A stretch of 64,000 bases of DNA from Cavia porcellus (GCF_034190915.1 NW_026947490.1:69987494-70051493); one strand, 5' to 3'; numbered from the stretch's first letter, positions 1-11,605 are shown. A program made the numbers and translations. The notes: a model not told the origin generated them from the sequence alone.

Positions 1-1940
1 GAGATAAGAAAAGAGAAATCAAACTGGGGAGAGGAAAACAATAACCACACTGCATGGATAAAATACTAAGTCCTTTTCAACAATATAACTGAATCAAAAT
101 GCACCCTTACAGCCATTCACACAGATACACACAAATTATTTCTTCTTACAAGAGAGCCCAAATTATGTATCCTTGATCCCCAACACAAAAAGGATATTAA
201 GAACTATGAGGATATTTAGAAATAATGAGACAACCAGAAAAATAGAAACAAAATGGGGCCAATTTGTTTATTTATTTTTAATGGTGTTTATTTAATGAAA
301 ACAGTATCTGCTTAGATAGTCGCACAAATGATTTAAAGGATTTTTATCAGGTCATAAAAAGCAAAAAGTAGCAAAGCCAAGATTTAAACCCCACTATCTC
401 ATGTTTAACTGTTACACATCTAACAATCATATTGTTACCTTCTGCCCGTAATCATAGAGGTTTTTTATGGATCATGTAGTCTAACTATAATTGAGATAGA
501 AGGGATTGTCTAACTATAACCATTTTTCCAAAATTTTTCACTATTTTTTATTTGAAAGAAAATGACTATGAAATTGTAAGATGAGAGCTTTGTGTACAAA
601 GACTTTCCCAGTTCTCATTACTCTACCAGGTCTCCTCACCCAATATCATCATTTAATATCCTGTTCATCATTTAATATCATCATGTAGACTATGTACCTT
701 ATTAATCAGTTTATGACATCATCACATATCACCTTCTAAGTGATACTTTTTGGTACCAAGAGTAATTTCTAACCATCTCCTTTTAAAATGACAAAAAAAT
801 CACAGAAATTATAATATTTAAGTTTTTTTATTAACTTTCAATTTTGGTTCATCTGTTACCAAAGTGAATTTTCAGCGTCAGATGCCAACTATCTTCAGAG
901 GTAAAATTACAAAAACTAAAATGTGGGAGAATAATTATACCTTGCCTGCTCAGTTTGTATTTGTAGAATTCGCAGATTAACACTCCCTCTCATCAGAATC
1001 ACTCTGTTTGTGGCAAAAAAAATCCTGAGTGTTTATGCAGTTCCCTTCAGGCCTCAGATGCAGCCTGATTGCAAGCAGCCACACCAAACTTCCCTCTTTT
1101 TCCTTACACTTAAAACCCAAACAAACCCAGCCTCAAGTTATTCTACTTCAGTTTCCAAAGGGAATCTGATACTGTCCCTAGGCTTTGCTTTGGGCCCCTT
1201 CCCACCTCACAAAGTCTGATATCAGAGTCTGAAGGCCAGTTTGCTTTCAGGTAGGGGTCTGTGGAGTGAGCCAGCATGCTTGCACTCTGGCATGGCTCCT
1301 TGGGAACCCAACAATGAATTTATATATCAATGCATCATCTGCAGGATTACCTGATGGATTCGCTCACAAACATGGGACTATGAGAATTGGTGGGGAATTC
1401 ACTCCTGAGGGGGCATCTGCAGAGTATATGAGAGGGAGTACACACCTGTGGGGATACACAGGCCTAGTTAATTTGCTAATCCTCTTTGAGCAAGGCTGGC
1501 TGGTGGCTTCTCTTGCCCTCTACAAGTTGTTGAAGATGCTGCTGGGATGCAGGTTTGCTGTGTGTGGAGGAGAGGTGTTAGATGGGATTGCATATGAAGG
1601 CTCTGACCCAGGAGCCCAGCTTCAGTGCTTGTCTGTTCATTTATTCCTCCAGGCTATTTAAAATGCTCCCATAATGACTGCTCCCCAGAAAGACAGGAGA
1701 TAAAACTGTGTGGACCAGCTGTATGGTTCTGTTTCCCATTTGGAGTGATCCAGATATTAGATTTGATCTTTGGATTGCCTTTCCAATATAACTTTCTGAT
1801 TCAAGATATAAGAGCTCTCCCACTACAGAGTATCTGTAACTTCAGTAAGTCTTCTCTGAGCACCTCTGATGTGACTCCTCTAGTCAATAATGTTGTATCC
1901 CAATTTTGATTACTTTTTATTCATCAGTTTTCTAATCCTT
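1..1940. other. Unrecognised AT-rich DNA, no gene seen
   Basis: No repeat family, splice-bounded exon or long frame is recognisable here. Frames at 1010-1219, 1266-1661 and 1625-1909 are 69, 131 and 94 codons, overlap in different phases and show no domain, signal peptide or compositional signature of a protein. The stretch could be unique intergenic or intronic DNA, or a repeat too old to recognise by eye. Confidence 0.4.
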
Positions 1941-1950
1941 CCTTCTGGGT

Positions 1951-1953
1951 TTT

Positions 1954-2001
<48 letters not shown>
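1951..2001. repeat. (TTTC)n microsatellite
   Basis: About a dozen uninterrupted TTTC units form a pyrimidine tract on the plus strand. A long perfect run suggests a length-polymorphic locus. It could be the tail of a retroposed sequence on the minus strand, but no SINE body is recognisable beside it. Confidence 0.9.
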
Positions 2002-2019
2002 TTTGTCTGTTGAATTTTT

Positions 2020-2460
2020 AAGGCAGAGTTTTGCTCTGTGATTTAAACTGGACTTGAACCCACTTTTTAACAGCAGTTTGAGATTTCCAAGTATTGCACC
2101 TCTGACCAAGTGGAGATCTTCTCCAACCTGCTGCAATGCTCCATGTCCCTGAACAATGGTGGGGCCAATAAACTGGCACATGTGAGCCATCAGATTCTGA
2201 TTCACATGAATGCTTTCCTCTAGTAGGGATACAAAGGTGCCTGTCACTGGCATTAGAGCATGAGTAAATGCTGGGCAATGTGGGCCATGTGTTCATCACA
2301 GAACTTTCACATACTCCAGAGGGAGTCTTGCATATGTTTCCCAGAAAAAGAAGAATGAACTTGTTGAGGATATCCTTCCAGATTACATGGAGCCAGTGAG
2401 CTTTTGTCTGATTACAGCATCTCCCTTCCCATCTCCTGGTGTCTGGCCCTTCCCCTAGAG
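2020..2460 (+). pseudogene. Possible processed-pseudogene fragment, parent unknown
   Basis: The plus strand reads like former coding sequence. Around 2110-2215 one frame gives an uninterrupted stretch containing [11 protein letters not shown] and then two consecutive stop codons (TAGTAG, about 2220). Downstream, codon-like text continues with further stops. Base composition is more balanced than the flanks. I could not name the parent gene. There is no intron-exon signal and no clear poly-A tail, so this could be an old retrocopy, a single decayed exon or chance. The antisense frame (1924-2253) is taken as a shadow. Confidence 0.25.
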
Positions 2461-2589
2461 TTCGCTAGAGTTTAATCAGTGCCAGCCTTTTAGTCTCCTT
2501 TCTATCTAGTAGTAGTAGGATACATTTTTGATGTTCTCTTCTTGCTAAAGTATCTCTAAGTACCTGGTCTCTTGATTTACAAAATCATA

Positions 2590-3400
2590 CCAAAATTTTT
2601 CCAAGTACATGGAAATAATTTAACACATAGGCAAATAAGCCTATAAAACCCTTAAAAAGCCCAAATCAAGAAAGAGCACTTTCATAATACATCATAATAA
2701 TAATCACAGATGTACAACACAAGGGCCAAACTTTAACAGCTATTAGAGAAAAGCAGAAAATCACTTATGAAGTAAACTCATTAAAAGTATAGCAGATTTC
2801 CCAACACAAAACTCCAAGGCCAGGAGAGCTTGGAATGAAGTTTTTCAAGACCTAAAATAAAACAGCTTTCAATCCAGGTTAATATATTCTGCAAAATAAT
2901 CTTCAAAATTCATGGAAAACTAGTGACTTTCAATGACAGATAACACTTAAGAAATTTATGGCCATCATCCCAGAACTACAAAAAGTACTTAAGAATATAC
3001 TAAATTGAGAAAATGAGACCAACACCACCAAAGAGCTGAATGAAATCAATACATTAAAGCAGGGAAAGCAGCTTTTTTAAAAAAGGGGAAAAGAAATCAA
3101 GAAAAATAATGCAAAGACAGAAATAAGTCATTATCTTTTATTTATACCTCTCAAACAAATAGTCTCAATTCTCTAATAAAAGACACAGAGTAAAAAAGAA
3201 ACACACAAAGTGACAGATTGAACCAAAAACAAAACCTAACTGTATGTTGCACACAAAAGGTACACATAATACTTAAAGGAGCTCATACAAAAAAAATCAA
3301 AGTCAAAGTATGATATTCCATGCAACAGGAGTCTCAAAGAAAGCAGGAGTAACTATCCTGTTTTTAGAAAAAGCAGAATTTGAGACAGAACTATTCAGAA
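2590..3400 (+). mobile_element. L1 LINE fragment: ORF1 3' end to ORF2 endonuclease start
   Basis: The order of sequence matches the better preserved L1 copies elsewhere in the window (compare 42.75-43.4 kb and 48.2-48.85 kb). It runs from the end of ORF1, past the 'tccaggttaatatattctgc' region, to the start of the ORF2 endonuclease domain near 3200-3390. Many stops and frameshifts make it non-coding. It ends abruptly at about 3400, where the next segment is L1 sequence in the opposite orientation. Confidence 0.75.
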
Positions 3401-4090
3401 GAGGCAAGGAAGTTTTTTTCAGCACCATTTTTTTAAAGAGGCTATCCTTCTTCCAGTGAACATGTTTGGCCCCTTTGCAAAAGATAAGGTGGCTGAGCAT
3501 GTTTGTATTTATGGCTATACTTTCTAATCTATACCATTGATCTTCATTTCTTTTTTAACAGTACCATGCTGATTTTATCACAGTAGCTTTGTAGTATAAT
3601 TTCATCAGGTATTGTGATGTCTTCAGTCTTGCCTTTGTTGCCTGTGCTATTCCAGATCTCTTTTAGTATCAGATGAATTTTAGGGATGATTTCTATAGAT
3701 CTGTGAAGTATGCTAATGGTATTTTGATTGGAATTGCATTAAATCTGCATAACAATTTTGGAAGTATAGCTAATTTCACAATGTTAGTTCTTCCTACTCA
3801 TCAAGAAGGGATGTCTTTCCATTTTCTGAAATCCTCTTCAATTTCTTTTTTACAGAGTATTATAATTTTCAGTCAACAGATCTTTTACTTCCTGTGTTAG
3901 ACTGATTCCTAAGTATTTCATTTTTGGGGGGTGCTGTTCGGAAGGGTGTGGATTCCTTTATTTCTCTCTCAGTGAGTTTTTTTGTGTGTGTGTACAGCAA
4001 TGCTATTTATTTTTAAGTGTTGACTTTGTATCCAGCTACATTACTGAATTTGGTTATGAGATCTAGAAATATTTTAGTGGAGTTTCGGGA
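3400..4090 (-). mobile_element. L1 LINE ORF2 segment, inverted
   Basis: This is antisense L1 ORF2, reverse-transcriptase to C-terminal region. The plus strand shows 'accatgctgattttatcaca', 'gtagctttgtagtataattt' and 'ttcttcctactcatcaagaa', which are the antisense of well known conserved ORF2 blocks. The frame at 3673-3900 is an antisense shadow. The segment is flanked on both sides by plus-strand L1, as expected from twin priming or a later inversion. It is not coding. Confidence 0.75.
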
Positions 4091-4094
4091 TCTT

Positions 4095-5178
4095 CTATAT
4101 AGTAGATTCATATCTGTCACTATGCACTAAAATAAAGTCACAGTGGATCAATATCTAAACATTAAAACAGAAACAATCTAAAAATATTTTCCAGCTGTTC
4201 CTCAGACAAAAGACTACTAATCCAAAAACATATAAAGATTCAAAAAAGTCAGACTTTTCAAATTTAAAGACCCAGTCCAAAACTTGACATCTGAGATTAA
4301 TATACACTTCAGATGAACAAATACAAACAACAAATAAATATATGAAAAAATGTCCAACATCACTGGTCATCTGACAGAAAAATAACACTGAGATTCTACC
4401 TCACCACAGAAAGAATGGCTGTTACCAAGAAATCAACCAATAACAAATGCTGGAGAGGCTGTGGAGAAAAAGGAAAACTTCTCCACTGTTGGTGGGAATG
4501 CTGACTGGTGGAACCACGTGAAAATCAGTGTGTAGCTTCCACAAAACCTAGAACTAGAGATCCCATTTGACCCAGCTATTCCTCTTCTGGGTATCTTCAA
4601 AGAAGAATTAAAAACATCATACTACAGTGATATATATGCACCAATGTTTATAGCAGCACAATTTGTAATAGCTACATCTTAGAAACAATCCAAATGTTCA
4701 TCAACTGAGGAATGGATAAAAGTGATATGGCCTTTTTACAATGGAGCACTACTTGGTCATAAAGGATAAACTGGAAACTTTTATAGGCTAATGGATGCAA
4801 CTTGATACCATACTTAGAAGGGAAATGAATCAGACTAACGTGTAAACATTCTATCATCTCCTTAGTGTGAGAAGCAAAAGAGTAAATAAGATCAACTATA
4901 TGTAATAGATATTGTGAAATGGAGAGAAACTATTCAAAAGGAAAGAAACTGGAATGGGGTAAAGCAGAAAAGGAGGAAGAGAAAAGCAAAAGAAAACAAT
5001 TATATATGTATGTATATATATGATAGTTAAGATAGCTGTGCTAGTAATATCTCTTAATTACTTAGAAGAGAGATTTATTTGAACAATTAAAATGCCTATG
5101 TCTTGTACATGAGTAACTCATTTAAAGACAACAATATGTGATGTATCAACCATTGTTATTATTCTATCTTCTTGTTTT
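4095..5178 (+). mobile_element. L1 LINE 3' part: ORF2 C-terminus and 3' UTR
   Basis: Plus-strand L1 resumes with the last part of ORF2, including 'caccaatgtttatagcagca' near 4640 and the 'caactgaggaatggataaaa' block near 4700. It continues through a 3' UTR that parallels 49.35-49.9 kb, including a TATATATGTATG-rich stretch at 4999-5022. The end is placed near 5178, where the tandem array begins. Stops throughout make it dead. Confidence 0.75.
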
Positions 5179-8100
5179 GAAATCTTGAGGGGGTTTTTCC
5201 TCCTTAAAATGAAAAAGAACATTTGTGAAATGCAGATTATTGCAGATTATTGTCAAGAATCTTTGTACTGTCCAAAGTCAAGGCATTTTTTTCACAGTCA
5301 AACTTTTGTTGGCTGGAGTAACATTCTTCTTTTCCTGCTTTGTATCAGAACATTTATTTCAATATAAGGCAGAATCTTTGAAATTGTGAAGAAACATTAG
5401 TGAAATGTATGTGATCAAATGCTGGCACATGTGTGTGCATACTTCCTTTAGCCTGGCAAGTCCTCACCAAGTGGATGTCTCTGTTGATTGTATCACACTG
5501 TTCTTTTTCAGTCTATCTGTAAACTGGTCTACTGGCTGAAAATGAGGAGTATATTAGAAATTGGTAAAGGGGATTTGTAGAAATCTTGCTCTCATACCAC
5601 AACAATGTGTCTTCACACTCCATGTAACATATGAGCCGGAAGGGTTAGATAGTTATACCAGTAACCATGTGCTGGAGTCACATTCTCCCCGTAAGCTCCA
5701 TTTGGGAAGGACTACAAGAGTGGATTTGGAATGAGGAAAGAATGTTTGTGAGATGCAGACTTCCACAGTGAATGCATACTCAATTTGATGTATTATTTTT
5801 GCCTCAGGTCAACATTCTTTTGTTTTTATGAAACAGTGTTCTCTTTTTCAGCCACATTATACAATACCTTGTCTGAAAATAAGTTTCTTAAAAATCAATA
5901 AAACATGTTTGTGAAATTCATGCTACATCAATGTGCAAACATTTATGTACTCTATGATATGTATTAAAATTTCCAGAAGTTGATGCTTCTGTTTTTGGAG
6001 TCATTTTCACCTTTCTAACTGTCTGAATAATGGAATATGCATCGCCAGTAGGTAACAGTGGCTTTGACGTGGAGAAGGAGCACTTGAGAAATGTAGGCCC
6101 TACAGCCTAGGACATGTGTCTACTCTCTTCTCAAATATAGCGATCACTTCAGTTTAACTATTTGGTTCCTAAATCAACATTCTTTTCTGCCTATCGCCCT
6201 TTGGGAGAAAATAAAGAGCATCAGTAAATGGCATCTGCAAAATACATGCTATCTCAGCAAGGGAAAGTCTCTGTGTACTGCGTTCCATGTAATGAGATCG
6301 TCTGTGTTGCTGGGTTACACTTCCCTAATGTGTCTATACAACTGATTACTGATGACCAATATTAGAGTGGCTTTGGAGTGGGGAAAGAGCGTATGTGAAA
6401 CAGAGATGACACAGCCTGGAATATGTGACTGCAAACTCCTTTCAATGTATTATGCTGCCCTGGATGAATGATTCTGTTGCTCATGTCACATGCCTCTTCT
6501 CAGCCAATTTGCATAGTGAACCATTAACTAATAGTAAATACACTGGGTTAGAAATATGAAAAGTACTCATGGAGTGCATGATATCTCAGTACGAATATGT
6601 CTCAGACCATTAAAGATATTAAGTGTGCAGGAGGTCAATGGATTTGTTATTGCGATGAATTTCTTACTTTCTTATTATTTGTGAAATGGACTATTTATTG
6701 CTAAAGTAAGAAATTTGCTTTATAAGGAGGAAAAATCATTTGTCACTGCTTGGGACATGTGGGAACACACAGGTCAGCACATTATATCTGTGCAAGGAAT
6801 TGGGAGAGCATTTGTGAAATGCAGACTCTCAAAGGGTGGAATGCATGTCTACAACTTATTATATTCACCCCAAGGAATAGTTTGGTTGTTGGAGCAATAT
6901 CTTTTTTCAGCACATATATAATGATGCATTGGCTGAGAATAAAGTGAGTACCTTAAAATGTGTAAAGAGTATGTTGGAATGCATTCTATAACAGTATGGG
7001 AAATGTCTGTTCAAGCTATATGCAGGTTGTGGGTGTGCTGGGTTCATTGGTTCTGTTGCTATAGTTGCATGCTCATTTTCTGATATCTGTATAATTTCCC
7101 ACTGGTTGAAAGTATAGTATGTTGGTAAAGAATATTTGTGCATGCCTGATAACTCAGCATAGATAGTGTCTCTCTACTGTGCATTCGAGGTATTAAAACT
7201 TCTAGAGGTCAGAGGGGGTTTTTTTGCGGAAGTCACATTCTCCTTTTTTGGCAGTCTGTGAAAGGACCCACTGACTGAAAATGGACTGGTTTAGAAATTG
7301 GTTAAAAGCACTTGTAAAATGCATATTATCTAAGAATAGATAATTTCTCTGCAAATGGCACTTCAATGTGTTTTCCAGAGGTCACTGATTTTGATGCTAG
7401 AGTTTCCTTCTCAGAATATTCTTGTAATTGACCATATACTGTAAATATGAAAGTAGTTTCAGAATGGAGAAAAAAAGCAATTGAGAAATGCAAACTACTA
7501 CAGCCAGAGATAGGTGTCAGCTCAAATCCTTCATTAGAGTAAGTATTTACCAATGTGTTGATTTACTTATTAAAGTCATATTCTCATTAATCTATCCTTA
7601 TAATAGCCCATTGGTTGACAATAGGCAATGGGCTAGAAGTTCATGAAAAGCCTTTGTGAAGTGGATTGTCGCTCAGCATGGAAAACATCCTTGACAACTC
7701 TATTCATAGCATTAAGTTTGCCAGTGTTTAGTGGTCTTGTTTCTGAAATAATTGTGCCATTTTTTTACCTATCCATGTAATGGACAATTCATTTACAACA
7801 TGAATGATTTTAGAATGATCATTCTATCACAGCTTATGATGTATATCTGCAGATTGCATTCAACATATTACATTTGGCTGTTGATTTGGTTGTTGCTGCA
7901 ACAGTCTCCTTTTTTAGCCTCTCTGTGTGATGGTCCATTGGCTGACAATAAAGAGAGCATTTTAAAAATTAATAAACAGTATTCATGAAATACATTCTAT
8001 TGATGTGGGTCATGTACTGAATGTGCAAAGTCTATCCAGAGAAATGGGTTTAGCAGTGGCACTGATGGTATTGTTGGACTCATACTGTCTAATTCACCCC

Positions 8101-8323
8101 ATCTATATAATCAACTATGGCCAATATGAGAGGTTTGCTCTGTAGTAAAGAAAGAGCATTTGTTAAATGCAGACTACCACGTCCTAAGCTATGTGTCCAC
8201 ACACTTTATTCTACATATCTGCCCTAGAGAAATGAGTTAGTTGCTACTATAACATTCTTATTTTCAGCCTGTCTGTACAATAACTCATTGGCTAAAATCT
8301 AAGAGACTGGCTTAGAAATGAGT

Positions 8324-8343
8324 GACAGAAAGAAAGAAAGAGA
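8324..8343. repeat. Short GAAA microsatellite within the array
   Basis: Imperfect GAAA repeats lie inside a monomer. The sequence downstream (8350-8440), rich in A and T and ending in an A/T run, does not fit the monomer pattern and may be a small inserted relic. Confidence 0.5.
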
Positions 8344-8581
8344 AATGAGATGTGTGACATACACATACAACCCCACAAGAGGAATATAATCATTTTGTAT
8401 GCAAACGTGTACTAATAAAAATAAATTTTTTAAAAGAGTATTTATATCATATTTCCTATGAGAACAGGGGAAATGATTTTGCCTGCTCCATTCAAAACAG
8501 TGTTGGCCTAAGATCAGTGTTTGTGTTGATAGAATCATATTTTCCATTTAAACCTGTGCATTGCACTTTTCATAGCCAATA

Positions 8582-8771
8582 CAGTGATTCTTTGACTTAC
8601 GAATGTCTTTGTGAACAGTTTTGTTCATAAACAGAAGTGTTTGCCAAAAATATTTTTATTTTTGAACATTGCATCAAGTGATGAACATGACCACAGCTGT
8701 CTTTTCCACACAAATTTAAACATGGCCTTCTTTTCCAGAATCATATAGTAGCATGCACCAAGGTACCACTG
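8582..8771. mobile_element. Tigger/pogo-like MITE inserted in the tandem array
   Basis: A 190-bp element starts CAGTGATTCTTTG and ends CAAGGTACCACTG. The ends are imperfect inverted repeats (CAGTGGTACCTTG read on the other strand), and the element is flanked by TA on both sides (8580-8581 and 8772-8773). CAG-type termini with TA duplication fit the pogo/Tigger superfamily. It has no coding capacity and breaks the spacing of the surrounding 170-bp monomers. A related copy lies at 19.1 kb. Confidence 0.55.
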
Positions 8772-9206
8772 TAGAAGAAACTGGACTTGGAATGTGGAAA
8801 CATCTATCACACAATGCAAACTACCATAGCTTAGGCAAGAGTCTGCACATTCCACTGAACGTATTACATTTACCCTGGATTAATGGTTTGATTTCTAGAT
8901 GAAATACTCCTTTTCAGCCTGTCTATATAATTTTTCTTTGGCTGTCAAGAAAGTGTCTTAAATATCATTGTATACTAATCATTTAATGCTTATTCACTCA
9001 GCTTTGGAAATATCTCTTCACACTCCCTTAAAGTAATGTTTGCCAGAGGACAATGAATATGTTATTGAAATCACATTTTTTCTTTTTAGCCAATGTATGT
9101 AATGGGATATTTACTGCAAAATTAAGAGAGTGGCTTTAGCATGAGTAAAGAGTATTTGTGAAATGCAGATTTTTGCAGCCTGGAACATGTCCTGACCCTT
9201 TCTTAA

Positions 9207-9320
9207 ATTTTTTTTTTTTTGGCTTTTTCATTTTTATCGGTACCAGGGATCGAACTCACGACCGCCTGCTTGCAAGGCAGGTGCTTATGCCGCTGAGCTA
9301 AATCCCCAGCCCCCCCCCCC
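9207..9320 (-). mobile_element. ID-type tRNA-Ala-derived SINE
   Basis: A minus-strand SINE with a poly-T start on the plus strand. On the minus strand it has an A box (TAGCTCAGCGGCATAAGC), an anticodon-arm-like hairpin CCTGC-CTTGCAA-GCAGG with anticodon TGC, and a B box (GTTCGATCC). Target duplications are gaccctttctt (9194-9204) and gaccgtttctt (9322-9332), with one mismatch. A long C run at 9310-9321 marks its 5' end. It sits inside the tandem array, so it is younger than the array. Confidence 0.85.
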
Positions 9321-9560
9321 CGACCGTTTCTTGATGATGCTTGACCCTGGCTCGTGATTTGGTTGCTGAAGCAGCATTCTCTTTTTCAGCCTATCTGTGT
9401 CATGATAGGAAGGCTGACCATAAGGAGAATGTCTTAAATCAGATAAGAGCATTTCCTTAGCATGGGTAACATCACTGCATGTTCTATGAAAATATTGTTT
9501 TCCATGATAATGGATGTTTTTGCTACAGTCACAGTTACCTTCACAGACTTTGATTTGTTT

Positions 9561-9995
9561 TGAGAACTGGATCTGAATTGGGGTAACCATTTATATGGTA
9601 GTTCAGTTGTCAGTGCCTTTGCTCTGTCTTGGGGTATATTGCATACACTTGCAGCTTTTTGTCCCAGGGTCTTGTGTCAGCTCATACATGGAGCTGGTGC
9701 ACAGTCTTCTCCAAGGTACTTTCTGTCTGACATTTCAGCCATTGTCTCCTACTCGCCAGGTCCTGCTTACTGGTCCTTCTGTTGCCTAGATGGACTTTCT
9801 AAGAGTTTTTAGCTACCTCTGCTGTGTGTGATGTTGCTAATGACAAGGCCTGCCTAGAGAAGAAGCCAGGAAAGACAAAAGAAAGGAAGAAATCATGAGA
9901 ATGTCCCATGTTCTTTCTTCAATAGAGATAAATCTCTTTTGCTCTGTCCTTCTCAGCATCAGTGATGACACTAAAGAAAATAAGTTATATCATAC
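9561..9995. other. Unrecognised segment after the array
   Basis: The 64-codon frame at 9595-9789 has no recognisable domain. No repeat family is recognised. The segment may be unique DNA or the diverged edge of the tandem array. Confidence 0.3.
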
Positions 9996-10078
9996 CCTTT
10001 TGACACTTTGAGGTGGGCAGATCACTTGAACTCACAGTATGATACTAGCTTGAGCCAAAATGAGGAGTCCTTTTTGTT
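9996..10078 (+). mobile_element. 7SL-derived SINE scrap (B1/Alu-like)
   Basis: The text 'acactttgaggtgggcagat' followed by 'cacttgaactcac' matches the conserved left part of 7SL-derived SINEs. It is heavily mutated and truncated. Confidence 0.5.
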
Positions 10079-10824
10079 ATTTAAAAAAAAACAAGTACAG
10101 ACTAAATTTTAGAGTCCCTGTGAGTCTGGAATTCTCATATTTGTGCTGTCAGAGGTCTGTCACTCATGAGAACTGCACATGAAGTAGACAATAAGCATAT
10201 TTGTTAAATGGTCAGCCAAGAAACTTCAGAACAATGGATATTTAAAGAGTGGCTATAACAAATTACATTTCCAAGGTTTAAAAATTGATTAATGACTATA
10301 TTACAATGTGCAAGTGTCACTTTTTCACAATAGAAACTGGAACATACGATGACCAGCATGCTTCAAGCTGGGGGAGAGGGCCAGGGGTGAGGACTCAGGA
10401 GCAATGCTGTGCCTTGGTTCTGTTTTTCTTTCTTTAGACCAAGACTAACTTTTGGAATGTAGATCCACACAATGGAGAATCTTGGAATACAATTCTGATA
10501 CACTTTGAGAAGTATTTACATTTTTTTTGTAGATCCCTAACTAAGCCATCCAAAGGAGAGCTATTAGAATTTAAGGTTTCTTGACACAGGCCCAGGAAAC
10601 AAACTGATCTAAAAACTCAGCAATGTTTATGTTGGATATTATTTCCCTGATATATATTTTAGTTGGCCCTTTGTTTATTCATTTGTACACATTGTCTAAA
10701 AATGTCTATTTTTTTGAAAGCCAAAGTGAAATATCCTCTAAAAGATCCAGTAAAGGCATCCTGACCACTACCTGTTCCTGCTCCAGAATACACTGTCCGG
10801 AAGTCAAAACTCATAAATCTGCCT

Positions 10825-10905
10825 TAGAAGACTTGTGTATTGTGTGCTAGGCCCTGTGTTCAATTCCCAGCCCCAGAACAAAAAGAGCAAAACCAAATCT
10901 TATGA
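10825..10905 (+). mobile_element. ID-like tRNA-derived SINE remnant
   Basis: 'gtgctaggccctgtgttcaa' followed by 'ttcccagccccag' and an A-rich tail resembles the 3' half of an older ID/B1-dID type element, including a degraded B box. The 5' half is lost. Confidence 0.5.
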
Positions 10906-11469
10906 CCGCTGTTGATAGCCTAAGTGGAGCAGCCAGTACTTCCTCCATCTCACTTCCAACCCTTCTCTCTGCCCTCATCCCCTCTCTGCACCATCGTCTT
11001 AGTCATCTCCTCCCTGCTATAGTTTGTGACACTCCATGTAACACTTAGCACACTCCCCTTCCTCAGACATGGAGAAGACAGGAAGTGTCTGCTTGCCCCA
11101 GTCAAGTCAATTAGATTCTTTCTGATCATTTTGAGTCGGGCCAAGTTCTGAGCCACCCCATCAGCTTACATGATGTACACTCAGAGGCAGAAACTACCAC
11201 TTTGAGCAAACTATGTATACTGCAGGAAGAAAGGGAAGTTGAATCTAGACAGAATCTGAGTAGAATCTGCATCGGCTTCTAAGAGAGCTAGAGAGAGAAT
11301 CCTCCTTAGTACCTACAGGTGTCCCAGCACCTGTGAGTCTGGCTCTCCTCCTGCCTTGGAATTCCTGAGAATCCCAGAGTCCTTATGGAGAAACTCCCTT
11401 TAGTGCTACCTCGGGTGAATGTTTCAAGACTAAGTTTGCTTCTCTCACCACCATGCTTCACTTTGCTTT

Positions 11470-11605
11470 GGTTTTTTTTTTTTTTTCTCTCCTTCCCTCC
11501 CCTCCATCTCTTTTCTTTCCCTTGTTTTCTGCAGTGCTGATGGTCAGACTCAGGGCCTGTGGGTGATGGGCTATTGCTATGTACCACTGAGTTCCACCCA
11601 TAGAT
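11470..11605 (-). mobile_element. Degraded tRNA-derived SINE, minus strand
   Basis: A poly-T run at 11471-11486 is followed by antisense ID-like text ending in 'taccactgagttccaccc', the reverse of a 'gg-gtggaactcagtggta' A-box region. It is diverged, with no clear target duplication. Confidence 0.45.

Larger units (their letters stand above)
5180..9560. repeat. Decayed tandem array, about 170-bp monomer, about 25 copies
   Basis: Two landmark motifs recur in fixed order. Motif 1 resembles 'gagcatttgtgaaatgcaga' and occurs near 5217, 5389, 5567, 5744, 5908, 6083, 6235, 6385, 6565, 6802, 6965, 7125, 7303, 7472, 7647, 7812, 7977, 8150, 8797, 9145 and 9440. Motif 2 resembles 'ttttcagcctgtctgtataa' and occurs near 5505, 5841, 6492, 6900, 7070, 7230, 7408, 7580, 7755, 7908, 8252, 8912, 9080 and 9380. 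Most neighbouring spacings are 150-180 bp. Between the motifs lie looser blocks resembling 'caatgtattatatttaccc' and 'ccattggctgacaataa'. Monomers are strongly diverged. Frames inside the array are short and out of phase, so it is not coding. An ID SINE, a MITE and a GAAA tract interrupt it. I do not recognise the family. Confidence 0.8.

Noticed and set aside
5180..9560. CRISPR array
   Set aside because: Repeats are about 170 bp and diverged, with no short exact repeats separated by unique spacers, no cas genes and a mammalian setting.
5180..9560. Alpha satellite, because of the monomer length
   Set aside because: The motifs do not match alpha-satellite text, and alpha satellite is a primate family.
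5180..9560. Relationship between the 170-bp array and the 170-bp L1-B monomers
   Set aside because: Similar length only. Landmark motifs of one ('gtgaaatgcaga') are absent from the other ('agctttggaccattgc').
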